Positions 1 to 11,768 of a stretch of 64,000 nucleotides of DNA are shown in pieces. Source of the stretch: Bactrocera neohumeralis (taxonomy: Eukaryota > Arthropoda > Insecta > Diptera > Tephritidae). Positions within the stretch are counted from its first letter, which is position 1; the number at the start of each line of letters is the position of its first letter. Under the pieces are notes generated by a model. The model saw only the letters and a list, made by a program, of their open reading frames with translations. It did no database searches and had not been told where the DNA came from. The stretch lies in assembly GCF_024586455.1 (NCBI RefSeq), contig NC_065919.1:8841368-8905367 (forward strand). The letters are read 5' to 3'. The translations under genes were made by a program, and so were the position numbers.

Positions 1-545
1 TCATTTGTAGTGCGTTCAGAGTTGGACGAGGAGTACCTAACCTCGTCATCAACAGCATCGAGTGACTTTGTGATAAGACTGGTATGGGTGCCGGGACATA
101 GCGGAATCGCAGAAAATTGTAAAGCTGATGAGCTAGCAAGGAAAGGCACCTTATATCTGCTGTCGGTAGAATGGTCAGTGCTCCCGTTTCCTATTGTGTT
201 CTACTACTGGATAGCTGGGCTTCGCGGAAGCTTGGCCACTATCGGTATTTGCGCACTCGCAAAAGCCTTTTTGGCTCAGGATTGATCGCAGGAGATATGT
301 TAATCTCTTTGTCCTCAGTAAGGTTAGCCCGACCCTAGTTGTGGGGCTTTTAATAGGCCATTGTCCTATTGACATCCTCGCTGTAAGGTTGGGAATCTTA
401 CCAGACGCCGTTGCAGAAACTGAGGTAGCGGGAGTTGAAATTAAGCGCCTTTGCAAATTTGTATTGGCAAAAGGCTGTCGTTATTTTGTAGGCCACAAGG
501 AACCAAAGTCTGCCAGGCCAGCCGCGAAGTCACTTAACAATTTTG
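1..545 (+). mobile_element. Non-LTR retrotransposon, RNase H and C-terminal fragment
   Basis: This is the 3' part of a non-LTR retrotransposon polyprotein, cut by the window edge. The RNase H C-terminal motif WVPGHSGIAENCKADELA can be read at about 85-140. The downstream tail motif IGHCPIDILAVRLGILPDA lies at about 353-409 in another frame, and KRLCKFVLAKGC follows after a deletion of the usual Cys-rich stretch. RNase H would remove RNA from the cDNA hybrid during target-primed reverse transcription. At least two frameshifts and the missing segment show it is dead. The same protein family recurs at 29020-29380 (plus) and 60550-61190 (minus). The clade (I, R1 or Jockey group) cannot be settled here. 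Confidence 0.8.
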
Positions 546-2225
546 CTTATTTCAGGTTTATAATTCGATATTATCGGCGTGAATTCATATGTGTGGTTGT
601 ATGAGGTAAAGCCGAAAGTCACATCCGCATACAAAAACACTCCGAACGTAGTTCCATCCATGAATGCATGAGTAATGTACTCCACGTGGGTGAGAGATTA
701 CTCCAAAATTAGCCACATTTGCGATATTCTGTGGTAAGAGCACATGCATAATATCGGAGTACTCTATGGAGGTTCTGTGGGAAATTATTTTTGTTGTTGA
801 AAAGAAACAAAAAAAAAACATATATAATATGTAATTTTCATAACCGTTTCCATTTTCTCACAACACGTCTGTCGATTTTACATCGCACCGAGATGACGAT
901 CTTTGAGACACGAGCGATGATCGCGAAGTAGTGAGCTGGCTGGTGTAAAAGCATTACTTGGTTCCGTACTGCATTAAAGCGGAACATTTTATGCACTACT
1001 TTAATATCCCTCAAATGGAACATATGCTCTGATAATTTTTGCAGCAAATACAACCCTGCTTCTCTGTTGTCTGTGTATTTCTAATAAAAAAAGAGCCGTC
1101 AAAACAGCAATAAATCCGTCTTTGAATGTAATAAATCACCGAAAACGGAAATTAAAGAAAATGTAGGGTGTCATATAATGTGAGGGTACGAGCTAGAAAA
1201 ATCAATGTTTTGTTAGCAACTCATTTTTTCACTGAGAAAATCAATTAAGGAGACAAAAAAAAAAGCATGAGCTCGAACTTTGCCTGACTTTGCAAAACCG
1301 CGTAAGGGCTAGAGCAAAACAAAGGCGCCAAGTCTGATTGTAAGGAAAATGGGCCGTGAAATATTACACCTTACAGCAAAACAAGGCAGTGCGCCTACAT
1401 ACATAAGTATGTACATACAATCAATGCAGGCAAGTCGACCAACACGGTTCGCTGAAACGAGGCGCGTCAACATAAAATTTGTCTGCGCGGCGCACAGAGC
1501 TTTTATGCGCACACGAGCGTCACACATCCACACAACCAGAGGCGTTCACAGAACATACGTGATATTGTTGCAATAAGCCAACTGGCATTAACAGAAAAAA
1601 AAATTTAAAAAAATAACGAAAAAGGCCGCACACGTGCCAAAAACAACAGTAACAACAGCTAGCACCGGTGTTGATAATAAATGCTCGCCTTTTAAAAATA
1701 GCTGCAGTAAAACAGTTTTTAGAAAATTTGAATGCCCATAAATGCACGGAAACCGCAAAACATGTAATGACCGCAATAAAAACTACGTCTCAGCTGAAAT
1801 GTCTGGCGTTACTTCTCAGTGGACGTAACGCCGCCGCCGCTTGTCGGTAGGCCTTCACATACATACACATGTATGTAGGTATGTACATATGTATGTAATG
1901 GTATGCTTGTACTTTTATATGCGCATAATTTGCATTGATTTGGGTAGGTGTACCGACGGATATACAAATTTAGTGCAGGGTTAATGAAAATTGTGGAGGA
2001 AGAGTTTTCGGCAAAATTTTTTTTGCAAATACCCCGTGGGTTTTAATTTTCTTCCTTAAAAAAGGCTATAACTTATATAATATCATTTAAATTTGAACCA
2101 TGTCTAAATCATTTTACTCTTCCCAAGTTTTTAAATTGGGGGTTTTCGACCTTTTAAATTATTTTATTTTTTTAATTTTTTTAAATTATTTCAATTAATG
2201 TTTTTACTCCGATTAGGGTATTTTA
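546..2225. other. Unassigned non-coding DNA
   Basis: No gene or recognisable mobile element is seen. The stretch is AT-rich with several A runs and holds interrupted ATGT/ACAT microsatellites at about 1395-1420 and 1855-1905. Open frames here are short, lack family motifs and overlap on both strands. Confidence 0.5.
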
Positions 2226-2640
2226 AGTTTGTCACGAAGTTTCTTACACTCAGAAGGATACATATAAAATATACTATGTAGTATAAGTGATCAGCATGAC
2301 GAGTTTAGTTGATTTAGCCGTAACCGTTCATCGGTATGCATATGTATGTATATGCGTACTAGTTCCTCAGTTTTTGAGATATCAATCTGAAATTTTACAC
2401 ACGTTCTTTTCTCCCGAAGAAGCTGCTCAGTTGTCGGAATCGTCGATATCGAACCACTATAACATATAGCGGCCATACAAACAGAACGATCGGAAGCAAG
2501 TGTTTGTATGGAAAAATTTTTCATTTTACGAGATATCCTCACGAAATTTGGCACAGTTTATTACGCAAGGCACTGCTATAATCTCATATCATTCAGATCG
2601 GACCACTATAGCATATAGCTGCCATATAAACTTCAATTTG
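2226..2640 (+). repeat. Repeat family B, 5' part, interrupted by family A
   Basis: This copy reads in the same order as the fuller copy at 12687-13370: AAGTTTGTCACGAAGTTT, then GATCAGCATGACGAG, GATATCAATCTGAAATTTT, and two units containing ACCACTATA..CATATAG..GCCAT. It stops at 2640 in the middle of a unit, exactly where the family A element begins. The repeat is therefore older than the insertion. I see no continuation of family B after 3721, so the distal half is lost. It has no coding potential. Confidence 0.8.
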
Positions 2641-3721
2641 TTTTTATACTCTCGCAACAAAGTTGCTAAGGAGAGTATTATAGTTTTGTTCACATAACGG
2701 TTGTTTGTAAGCCCTAAAACTAAAAGAGTCAGATATAGGGTTATACATATATACCAAAGTGATCAGGGTGACGAGTTGAAATCCGGATGTCTGTCTGTCC
2801 GTCCGTCCGTCTGTCCGTCCGTCCGACGGTGCAAGCTGTAACTTGAGTAAAAATTGAGATATCATGATGAAACTTGGCACACGTATTCCTTGGTTCCATA
2901 AGAAGGTTAAGTTCGCAGGTGGGCAAAATCGGCCCACTGCCACGCCCACAAAATGGCGGAAACCGAAAACCTATAAAGTGTCATAACTAAGCCATAAATA
3001 AAGATATTAAAGTGAGATTTGACACAAAGTATCGTATTAGGGAGGGGCATATTTGGACGTAATGTTTTTGGAAAAGCGGGCGTGGCCCCGTCCCTTACTA
3101 GGTTTTTTGTACATATCTCGGAAACTACCATAGCTATGTCAACCAAACTCTATGGAGTCGTTTCATTCAGGCATTTCCATATACAGTTTAAAAATGGAAG
3201 AAATCGGATAATAACCACGCCCACCTCCCATACAAAGGTTATGTTGAAAATCACTAAAAGTGCGTTAACCGACAAACAAAAAACGTCAGAAACACTAAAT
3301 TTTACCGGTGAAATGGCAGGAGGAAGCTGCATCCAAACTTTTTTTAAAAATCGAAAATGGGCGTGGCGTCGCCCACTTATGGACCAAAAACCATATCTCG
3401 GGAACTACTAGACCGATTTCAATGAAATTCGGTATATAATATTTTCTTAACACCCTGATGACATGTACGAAATATGGGTGAAATCGGTTTACAACCACGC
3501 CTTCTTCCAATATAACGCTATTTTGAATTCCATCTGATGCCCCTTCTCTGTATAATATATGTATATATTAGGAACCAATGATGATAGCGGAATAAAACTT
3601 TACACAAATACGGTATTTGAAAAATATGTAAATGACGTATAATGAAATCTCGATTATCACTTTATCATGCGAGAGTATAAAATGTTCGGTGACACCCGAA
3701 CTTAGCCCTTCCTTACTTGTT
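2641..3721 (+). repeat. Full-length repeat family A element (about 1.08 kb)
   Basis: The left end forms a hairpin: ATACTCTCGCAAC, AAA, GTTGCTAAGGAGAGTAT (2646-2678). The right end carries the inverted copy of the first bases, GCGAGAGTATAAAA (3669-3682), then a second hairpin GTTCGG..CCGAAC and the terminus CCTTACTTGTT. So TTTTATACTCTCGC at the left is repeated inverted at the right. The interior has a (GTCC/GTCT)n tract at 2789-2824 and several CACGCCCAC motifs. It is non-coding; long open frames are chance. Part of another copy lies at 58550-58772 and related minus-strand copies at 13853-14660 and 37690-37975. The class is unknown to me. Confidence 0.8.
2789..2824. repeat. Simple repeat of TGTCCGTCCGTCTG units
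   Basis: Four-base GTCC/GTCT units run inside the family A element, a normal feature of that repeat just downstream of its GATCAGGGTGACGAG motif. Family B copies carry the same kind of tract at the matching place (for example about 12818-12850). Confidence 0.8.
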
Positions 3722-4136
3722 AATTAATGATATATTCTTCATAGAACGGAAAATTTGATATTGGAATGCTATTTTTTGTAAGTTTTAGATTTACTTGCTT
3801 AAAGTAAAATATCAATTTAGGCTCGTTCTGAATTGAAAATGAAGAACTTGTTTATATTGGACCCTTTGTTTAGAACAAAATATGAATAGCACCCTAATGT
3901 ATCTACATGTACATACATATATGTATACCATGGTCCACAGAGCGAACATTTGATCACAATGGTATTTTCAGAAGGTGACAGGTATCCAGAGAGCATTTAC
4001 ATAGAAATAAAAATTTTTATATAATTCGTAGATGTATGAGGAACTCTTTTTTTTTTGTAGAGAAAAGTGCTATAAGAGGTTTGGGGTGACCAGTTGTTTC
4101 CAAATTAATCTAAACTGAAACATACATTTATGTATC
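3722..4136. other. Unassigned non-coding DNA
   Basis: AT-rich sequence between the family A element and a mariner end. A short ACAT/ATGT microsatellite lies at about 3905-3927. Nothing else is recognised. Confidence 0.5.
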
Positions 4137-4318
4137 TAACAGGTGAATTGAGAAGTTCTCGACCTATCATAGTAAAACACATTTTTTTTGGTAAAATTCA
4201 ATTTTTTATTCAACATAATTCCATTTAAGGGTGATACACAGATTATAGCGACTTTTGTAGTACGATGTGTTTTATTTCGAGCTGCAGAACTAAATAGGGA
4301 AGGTACTATCTTCTTTAA
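4137..4318 (-). mobile_element. Mariner 3' terminal fragment
   Basis: The sequence starts with TAACAGGTGAATTGAGAAG, a mariner-type terminal inverted repeat. It continues with the T-rich 3' UTR that normally follows the stop codon of mariners of the SETMAR-like group: read on the minus strand, ATTATGTTGAATAAAAAATT precedes a string of A and the end. No transposase codons remain. The inner boundary with the non-LTR element at about 4319 is approximate. Assignment rests on the TIR and the UTR pattern, not on protein. Confidence 0.55.
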
Positions 4319-5053
4319 GATTTAACAACTGCTGGCGTGCGCCGATAGCACCTCAACAACCGCGCCGTTAGTTATGCTTTCTCCAGAATGGATAAGGCAG
4401 GAAAGCAAATGGGTCTGGTGGTGAACGAGGACAAAACGAAATATTTGTCATCAAAGAAACAGTCGCGAGGACGAGGCGACTAGGCTCCCACGTCACTGTT
4501 AACAGTCATAACTTCGAAGTCGTAGATAATTCCGTGTATCTTGGTATCAGTATTAACAGCAACAACAATGTCAGCCTTGAAATCCAAACCCAGAATAACT
4601 CTTGCCAACAGGTGCTACTTCGGACTGAGTAGGGAATTGAGAAGTAAAGTCCTCTCTCGACGAACAAAAATCAAATTCTGTAAGTCACTCATTATTTCCG
4701 TTCTGCTATATGGTGCAGAAGCATGGATGATGACAACATCTGATGAGTTGACGTTACGAGTTTTCGAGAGAAAGGTTCTGCGAAAGATTTATGGTCCTTT
4801 GCGCATTGGCCACGGCGTATACCACATTGGATGGAACGATGAGGTCATGTCGCCCAAATGGGTTAAGACACTCCAGCTCTGAAAGTTTTGTACGCAGTAT
4901 TCGCCGGGGGAAGCAGATGCAGAGGAAGATCTCCACTCCGTTGGAAAGACCAGGTGGAGAAGGACTTGGCTTCGTTTGGAATCTTCAATCTGTTGTTAGC
5001 TCGGCTTTAATGGCGTAAGCGGTGTCTACGCCATTAAAGAAGAAGAAGAAGAT
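4319..5053 (+). mobile_element. Non-LTR retrotransposon, RT thumb to 3' tail
   Basis: Conserved blocks follow in order. KAGKQMGLVVNEDKTKYL lies at about 4396-4449, ITLANRCYFGLSRELRSK at about 4590, LYGAEAWMMTTSDELTLRVF at about 4708-4767, RKVLRKIYGPLRIGHG at about 4770, and RWKDQVEKDLASFGIFN at about 4943. These are the post-catalytic RT and C-terminal part of an APE-type element, missing the catalytic YxDD region. Frameshifts occur near 4470, 4530 and 4880. The 3' UTR GCGTAAGCGGTGTCTACGCC is followed by an AAGAAGAAG tail at about 5036-5053, the hallmark shared with copies ending at 21872, 22436, 39604 and (minus) 60303. Confidence 0.85.
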
Positions 5054-5332
5054 GTGTCCTTTGTTTTAAAATAGGTCTCATTTTTGCTGATCATCTCTTC
5101 ATTCGAAGATAATTTCGTCCCAGCTAGCATCATTTTGTTGTCTGAGAAAAGAAAATCTGGATAATACGGTGGATGCAGAAGCAATTCTAAGTCCAATTCA
5201 TGGATTTCTGCCATAGCTTTCACTAACTTGTGACTGGATGCATTGTCTTCGTGAAACAGCTAACTAAAATTTTTATGTTTCTAATTCTGTAGTGCTATCT
5301 ATGTGTCTGGGGATTTTTCCATTGACCTGTCA
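5054..5332 (-). mobile_element. Internally deleted mariner, 5' end fused to C-terminus
   Basis: On the minus strand the copy starts with the mariner TIR (TGACAGGTCAATGGAAAAAT, 5332-5313) and the 5' leader GACACATAGATAGCACTAC. It then jumps directly to the late transposase, with AMAEIHELDLELLLHPPYYP and SNEEMISKNETYFKTKD readable at 5054-5230. That is the region carrying the third catalytic Asp block, here PYYPDFLFSDN. The catalytic core and the N-terminal DNA-binding domain are deleted, and the 3' end is lost where the non-LTR GAA tail abuts. It belongs to the same lineage as 32620-33402, 36991-37690 and 39871-40993. Confidence 0.8.
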
Positions 5333-6220
5333 TGTACATTCTTATACTACATACGTATATGTATTTCCATTTTTTCTGGGCCATCTCTTCATGGCAGTGT
5401 ATTTACTACTACTATTAGATAGAGCCTTGAATCGCTTCGGATTCTGTGGGTACATTTAGCTTATTCTCATTCCTCGGACTTGTAACTGCGTTGTATTTTG
5501 TCGGTATATTCCGGTACATTGCATTTTGTGGTGTTGTCTGCAACAATGGGTCAAGCCGGAAGGATATTTCGCTTGACTGCTCCTTTTCATTACGGTTTCT
5601 GGCTGTATATGCAATCGAGCATATTGCCGTGCTCGAGTTGGTGTTGTGTTCATAAGCAAATACCTACAAACACATCACCAAAACAAATCTTGCAAATCAA
5701 ATACCTAACGCAATAACCAATGTATGGTTATACATTCCAAAAAATATTCACAAATGCCAATAGTTCACATTGGTATTTCATATTGAAAGATTATTATTTA
5801 AACTGATTGTTTTGAAGCATTCATATGAAGGAATCATAGAGTGATTTGTGATGCCCATTTAAGTGTGATTTTATTGTTTGAGACCCACACACCCCCAAGA
5901 CGAAAACACTGCCGATAATATCACTATTTTTAAATCATTATATGCTACCATTCATTCAAAATTATAATTGTTGTAAACAAACTATTAATAAATGTGTGGT
6001 GAGCGCCACCTTTGGTGTTGAAAAATATACGCCTACGAACTTCGAACACACAGCGACCGCCGGTTAAGGCACGATAGCGTCAGCATGAGATAATGAGGCA
6101 TGCGAATAAATTAAACTCGTGACATACCAATGGACATCCAACAAATCCGAATATTTGCGATTGTCCAAAATAGATACATACATAAATACGCAAATAAATA
6201 TATTGACGAATATTGATATA
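5333..6220. other. Unassigned non-coding DNA
   Basis: No feature is recognised. Overlapping open frames at 5446-5716 have no family motif. The stretch ends at a TA dinucleotide where the next mariner-like relic starts. Confidence 0.5.
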
Positions 6221-7260
6221 AAGGGTGATCCAATTAAATGTACTTTTTTAGTAGCCCTTTTTTTGACAGATCATGCGTGAGTCGTGTTAAGCTGTCTTGT
6301 TACTTTTGTTCAATATTTTTTGGCTTTTCATCACGGAAAGATTTTCGTCTCTCAACTTATCGTCAAGATAATCGGCCTATAGAGCATACTATTCGCATCA
6401 CCATCACCCAACTTTAGACCCAACATGAATTATTGGATAATATTCGACCGAATAGATCACGTCCGTACTAGACTGGCAGTGAAGAAAATATAGCAGCCGT
6501 AGCTGAGAGTATACACGAAGACCGTGAAGAATCGATTAGGCGCCGTTCGCAGTAACTCGGACTGACGTATTGAACGATTTGGAATTGAAAACGTACAAAA
6601 TTCAGCTGTAACTAAGCCCGACTTTTACAAGCGATATCGCTTCGCTTTATTGGCTCGCGAAAAGTTACACGAATATCCGACGTTTTCGTCGCTGAAGAGA
6701 TTCAAGAGCTGAAGAGATTCAAGAGCTGCCATTTCATCAAGAAAAAATAACGGTTTGATGCGATTTGTCAGTCGGTGGAATCATAGGTCCATATTTCTTC
6801 TAAAATGATGCCGGTGAGTACGCAACCGTCAATGACGACCGTTAACGCGCCATGATAACCGACTATTTGATGTTTGAAATTGAAGCGCGTGAGATTTGGT
6901 TTCACCAAGACGGCGCCACTTCCCATCAATCAATGGATTTATTGAGAGAACATTTCGGTGACCAGATAATTTCCCGTGTTGGGCCGGTCAATTGACCATT
7001 AAGATCGTGTGATATCACACCGTTACATTTTTTTGGTGGATATATGTAAAGACTAAAGTCTAGACGGACAATTTCGAATCAGGTCTTGGAGCAAAACATC
7101 CGTCACGTCATTCGCCAGTTACCATTTCGACAGGGTTATCAAAAGTTGGACTCAACAGATAGATCATCTGAGTCGTAGCTGTGGCCAACATTTAAAACAG
7201 ATAAACTTCAAAAAATATATGCCAAAGAATATGATAACAACAAACATTCCAACTCATGGA
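6221..7260 (+). mobile_element. Mariner-like (IS630-Tc1-mariner) relic, GGGTGATCC lineage
   Basis: The left end AAGGGTGATCCAATTAAATG follows a TA and matches the end of the minus-strand copy at 23874-24671. A transposase can be traced in pieces: a divergent N-terminus (6340-6560), IIGPYFF-like codons near 6785, and WFHQDGATSHQSMDLLREHF at about 6896-6955 with the second catalytic Asp. LEQNIRHVIRQLP follows at about 7086-7125, and HLSRSCGQHLKQINFKKYM at the C-terminus (about 7165-7222). Many stops and frameshifts, plus an 18-bp direct duplication at about 6693-6728, show it is dead. No right-hand TIR was found, so the end is approximate. Confidence 0.8.
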
Positions 7261-9029
7261 TCAAATCGAGACAAAATGGAAGTCGTTATCATCCCATTAA
7301 CAATCAGTTTATACGAGTTTGGGCTCAAAACTTGCTGTAGGTGAACATATTAAGTTCGATGTTGACATAATATCCACTAACATAGTTTGGTGCATAGAAA
7401 TACAACGGTTTGTGTTTGGTACAGATTCCTAAAATTTTTTTGTCTGCTTGTCATCAAATACTATACATATATACATATGTTGTTTTGTTTTAGATATGAA
7501 ATCTATTGTTGTTGCTTTTGTTGTAGTCACAAATGTCAACACGCATTGTAATATTTTGAGATTTTCATCAATTAATTAGTGAATGAATGCTACTTCTTTT
7601 TTTTTGTTGCTGTGTTTGTGTGTGTGGGCGCCCTAATGCCAAGCAGGCCATGCCGTATACGCAACTTTTTCAATGTGTTTTCTAACTGCTCGACAACGGA
7701 AAGCAAGAGTAACGCTCTAACGCCTTTTTTGACTTACTTCAAACGCCGCTTAACATCTATATATGTGTGTGTGTTTGTGTTTTTGCTTTGCTCATTCATA
7801 CACTTAATTGCTGGAAGTTTGTTTGGCTTGCGCAGTGCGTAGGCGGAAGTAGTAATCATATTTATAAATGCTTTGACGTTAACCACCATATGCTGTTGCG
7901 GCTGATTAGTACGCTCATTGAACTAGTTGGCATATTTTGTTAAACGCCCTGCGCTGTCGTTTTGTTTACACCGGAAGTGGAATACTTGCGCGACCGGCGA
8001 GCTTCATATTTGGTATCATTTTTGTTTTTGTACACACAGTACTAACACTCGTGAAACGCAGGCAAATTTGCTGGCGTTATTTTTTATTAGTGTTCCATGT
8101 TGTTGTTAGCCGGCGCTGGTTGAAGACTTTTACGTCTGTCTTTCCATGATATTTCGCTGCATTGCCATTTTTAGCGGCTCTTTGCGTTATGTCTAAGTGC
8201 TTGCCCACACATACCGCAACACTGGGTTTTTTGCACGTCTGAATTTCTGCCATAATTGCAGTTTGTCTACACATCTATTAGCTCATTTCGAGACACACAA
8301 GCGCGCACACACATTTGAATTTGTAGTCAAAGTTGACGCTCTTAAGTCCGTAGTCAGCTCATGCATTCAGTACGTCCACATACGCCTGCCTAAATACTTA
8401 TGTGTATTTGTTACATAGTGATTCACTGAATCAGAATTTGTTTGTTTCATTCATTAATTTCGCCATTCATGTGACTGCTCAAATATGGTGCTGCGTTTTA
8501 AACTCGTCTCCGTTCTTAGAGCTCGCATTATGCCATTCATTTATTTATGGTGAGTTGCGTCTTATTGACTTCAAATTGGTGTGAGCACAAGCGATTAATC
8601 GCCAGCTTCATTGTGTGCAGTTAATTTGTCGGCATATGATTTACTTTATAGCTGTAAACATTTCTCACGCCGTCGTAATATGTGCTTAGCTATAAACTAT
8701 ATCTAAATATGTAACTCCTTAGAGAAATTGTTGTTTGTTCGAGTTCACTCTTCCATTTCAGTGTTGTTTGTACGGGTATTGCACCAAATGAGTTTGGATT
8801 TTTATGCCAATTTTTCGCATATCAAAATTAAACTCGAAAGTTTTGTACTTAGTTTTGGTATCAATGCTCATACTATACATACAAACATTATTATTCTGCG
8901 CAAAGTTCTTGCGTTGCTTGAAAGTGTTTATAAATTGGTGTGTGTATTTTTTTAACTCCTTTACACAATGTACCCAACAGTTCTCCACTTGATTTTCGAC
9001 ACAATCCACAACGCGAAATATGAATATTT
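7261..9029. other. Unassigned non-coding DNA
   Basis: A long stretch without a recognised element. It has lower repeat content than the surroundings and many TGTT/TTGTT runs. It could be old unique intronic or intergenic host DNA. Short frames on both strands show no domain motif. Confidence 0.5.
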
Positions 9030-9345
9030 TTACTTTGATATTCGACTCGGCTTATCGGGCATACTTTCGTCCGACCATATTCTACAAAGAAGCTGATGTT
9101 TGCTCCTTGTCAATTCTTCACCGCCATGTTTGAATAGCTCGGTCGGCAATCCATTGGCTCCCGCCGCTTTGTTGTTCTTCAGACAGTTAATTGTTATTCG
9201 AATTTTTGCATGGTCGTGCAATGGAACGTCTGCTCCATCGGCATCGATTGGGGAATTTGGTTTGCCTTCTCGTGATGTTATGCTTTCACTGCCATTCAGC
9301 AGGCTGGAGGAGTGTTCCCTCTATAATTTTAGTATGTTCATTATA
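9030..9345 (-). mobile_element. Non-LTR reverse transcriptase, N-terminal fragment
   Basis: On the minus strand the open frame reads IRITINCLKNNKAAGANGLP, then TELFKHGGEEL and HQLLCRIWSDESMPD. This is the start of the RT domain in the APE-type non-LTR family whose 3' ends recur in this window. It is preceded by SLLNGSESITSREGKPNSPI, a typical linker. The reading ends at 9030, before the CANYRGISLLN block, so only about 100 codons survive. The KNNKAAG motif is RT motif 0/1 territory; no catalytic Asp is included. Confidence 0.85.
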
Positions 9346-11115
9346 TCATTATAGTTATTAAATTTATCCCATTCTGTCGAATTTATAGCTCATATGTACT
9401 ATAACCTACCTTTCCTACTTATTCTTGGTGTTTTCTCACAAAACTATCTGAAACGCCGTGATATGACGTTTTTATTGGGCTATTTAGTGGACTTGTATGG
9501 TATTTTCACACAGAAGAGACACTCTTGCCATTCAAATGCTTTACGCTTACTATTAGAGTACTACTCACTGCACAAGTCTCTGGCATGTTTTTGCTGCTTC
9601 TATTTTGTTTTCACTTTTTAAATAAGTTAGAAACACAAAACCAACCACGCACACATATATAATTGGATTTTTGATAGCAGCTCAGCTCGCTGGTAACGCA
9701 TTAGAGGCGCTAAGGAATTTCAATGGAATTTAGAAAATTATCACATTTCCATTGAACGAAATATTTTCAGGTGTTATTTAGCTATTTAATGCCGTTGGCG
9801 GTAACTGTAACGCACGTGACAGTGAAAGCGCTAAATTATACTAACACACACAGGTTTTTCATGTACAACTGCATATGCATGTGTATGTATGTATGTATAT
9901 GTAGATGTATATACCTATAGATGCCTAAGCGAGAAACAAAAGCCCCTAGATGACAGGTGAACCACACAAATGCTGTCGAGTTATTTCGAGCAATCGTTTT
10001 GCACAAACACACGCACATACCAAACTTCTGACGTGTTTTCCTACTTATCACTGATATGACCGTAATGCGATTGTGTTGAGCTTGAAACATGAACACGCTG
10101 GCAGCGATAAAAGCACACCTCACTGACATATGGTACACCAAATATAATAAAGAGAAGAAAGAAGTTTTCTTATCATGCGGAGTGCAAACTACAAATGTGA
10201 TTATTTGTGGTACTGACTCCAATTATGCTACAAACGAATTTGAAATATGTTGCAAAGCATTAGATATGTATTTTAAAGATACCAACAAATTAAATGTTAG
10301 CTACGCTCCAATTCACTGACAAAACTTTTGATAAAAGTTCCGAAGAGCCGGAGAAAATATAGCTACCAAGTATCTTTTCATCACCAAGCATTGTTTTGTT
10401 AGCAATGATGCCGATGAATTATGGGTGACTTGCTGAGATCGAGAAAATTATTCACATACGATACAGAATTATTTCCTCATTGCGCTTCAGTAGATCAAAT
10501 TTGACCCGCACTAACAAACAAACAACATTTTCACATCATTCTATACAAGTCTTTATTATCGCTTTCGAAAATATATTCGTTTTTTATACACTTTTTACAG
10601 GCTTCGGCTTGAATGGTCTTCTTCGGATTTTATGTTTCAGTTCATTATTGGAGCGGTACTAGCTAGATTGTTCAAGATTTTCCCCAAGCAATTTATATAC
10701 CTGCGTCTTATCTGCTATTTGATGATCAATTTGAATATCAGCTACGTAACCAAGCATCTCTTTTGTGACCTCTATTTGTTGTCGGCGGAAAAGATTCACA
10801 TTTTCACATACTAGTCTATCATTGACATAATTTCTACCATAGTAAAAATCTTAAGACAAACCTTTCGCAACGTAACGAACATAGAAAATGGTTGTGTCAA
10901 ACTAAAAAACAATGTTCCCGATTCGGTTTGTTCCCGCATGCAGAAAGCGCACCAGTCCGAATCCAATTTTTGAGATGTACATTGTGCTTGGTAAATTGCC
11001 CTAATTACATACAAACATACATACATACGACGTCTCCGAATTCGTCCATTCCATTCTCTTCGCCGAAATCCTTTTGTCTGGGTTGGTATGGCTGTCAGTG
11101 TCCAGTATACGCTTG
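9346..11115. other. Unassigned non-coding DNA
   Basis: AT-rich DNA with an ATGT microsatellite at about 9878-9905. Open frames at 9836-10222 (minus) and 10089-10319 (plus) show no family motif. Nothing else is recognised. Confidence 0.5.
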
Positions 11116-11768
11116 TCTTTCTGCATTATTCAGTAAAGAGGCTCCATTAAATTTTGTGTGCGGAATCAAATTTCTGGTGCCAAAACGTTCAGAATGTTGG
11201 AAAAGGCTTTCAATGACAATTGTTCGTCACGAGAAAGTGGTTTTGATTGGTACAAATTATTCGAAGAGGATCGAGGACGAGTTGCCGACAAACCACATTC
11301 AGGTCGGCCATCAACATCAACTGATGATGAACACGTCAAATAAATTTGTGCTTGAGAATCGACGATTAAGAGGCAGAGATCGTTTTAATATTGGAGAAAT
11401 CAGTGAGAACCATTTTGAAAGATCATTTGGGCTTAAGAAAAATGAAAACACGATTCGTTCCAAAATCACTAAATTTTTTCGTAAAAGAGCGTCGCATTAA
11501 CGTCTGTGAAACAATGCTTTCCGACTACCAGGTTGTCACGAAACGTTATTACTGGCGATGAATCTTTGATCTATGCTTACTACCTGGAAACAGACGATCA
11601 ATCGGCCATATCGTGGCAAAGGTGAGCCGAAGTCGATAAAAACTCGTCAAAGCAGGTCAAAAATCAAGGTTATGCTGACAGTTTTCTTCGATTATCACAC
11701 TGAGTTCCTTCCGACCTGCGTCGTTTGCGCGAAGCTATTCGTAAAAAGAGACCATAATTATGAATGAG
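11116..11768 (+). mobile_element. Mariner transposase relic (SETMAR-like lineage)
   Basis: The N-terminal helix-turn-helix block reads KTFRMLEKAFNDNCSSRESG (about 11180-11240), then WYKLFEEDRGRVADK and SGRPSTSTDDEHVK. After a frameshift, LENRRLRGRDRFNIGEISE is readable, then LNFFVKERRINVCETMLSDY. ITGDESLIYAYYLETDDQS (about 11548-11602) carries the first catalytic Asp. SRSKIKVMLTVFFDYHTEFL (about 11660-11715) and RRLREAIRKKRP near 11728-11758 follow. The remainder with the second and third Asp is missing, and no TIR was seen. The same lineage occurs at 43428-43770, 44311-44830 and 48000-48320. Confidence 0.85.

Noticed and set aside
3019..3411. 130-codon open frame
   Set aside because: It lies entirely inside the non-coding family A repeat and has no protein-family motif.
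10892..11500. Longest open frame in the window (202 codons)
   Set aside because: Its first half is out of frame with the mariner transposase readable at 11158-11340, and only its second half follows transposase codons. It is a chance join across a frameshift in a dead mariner, not a gene.
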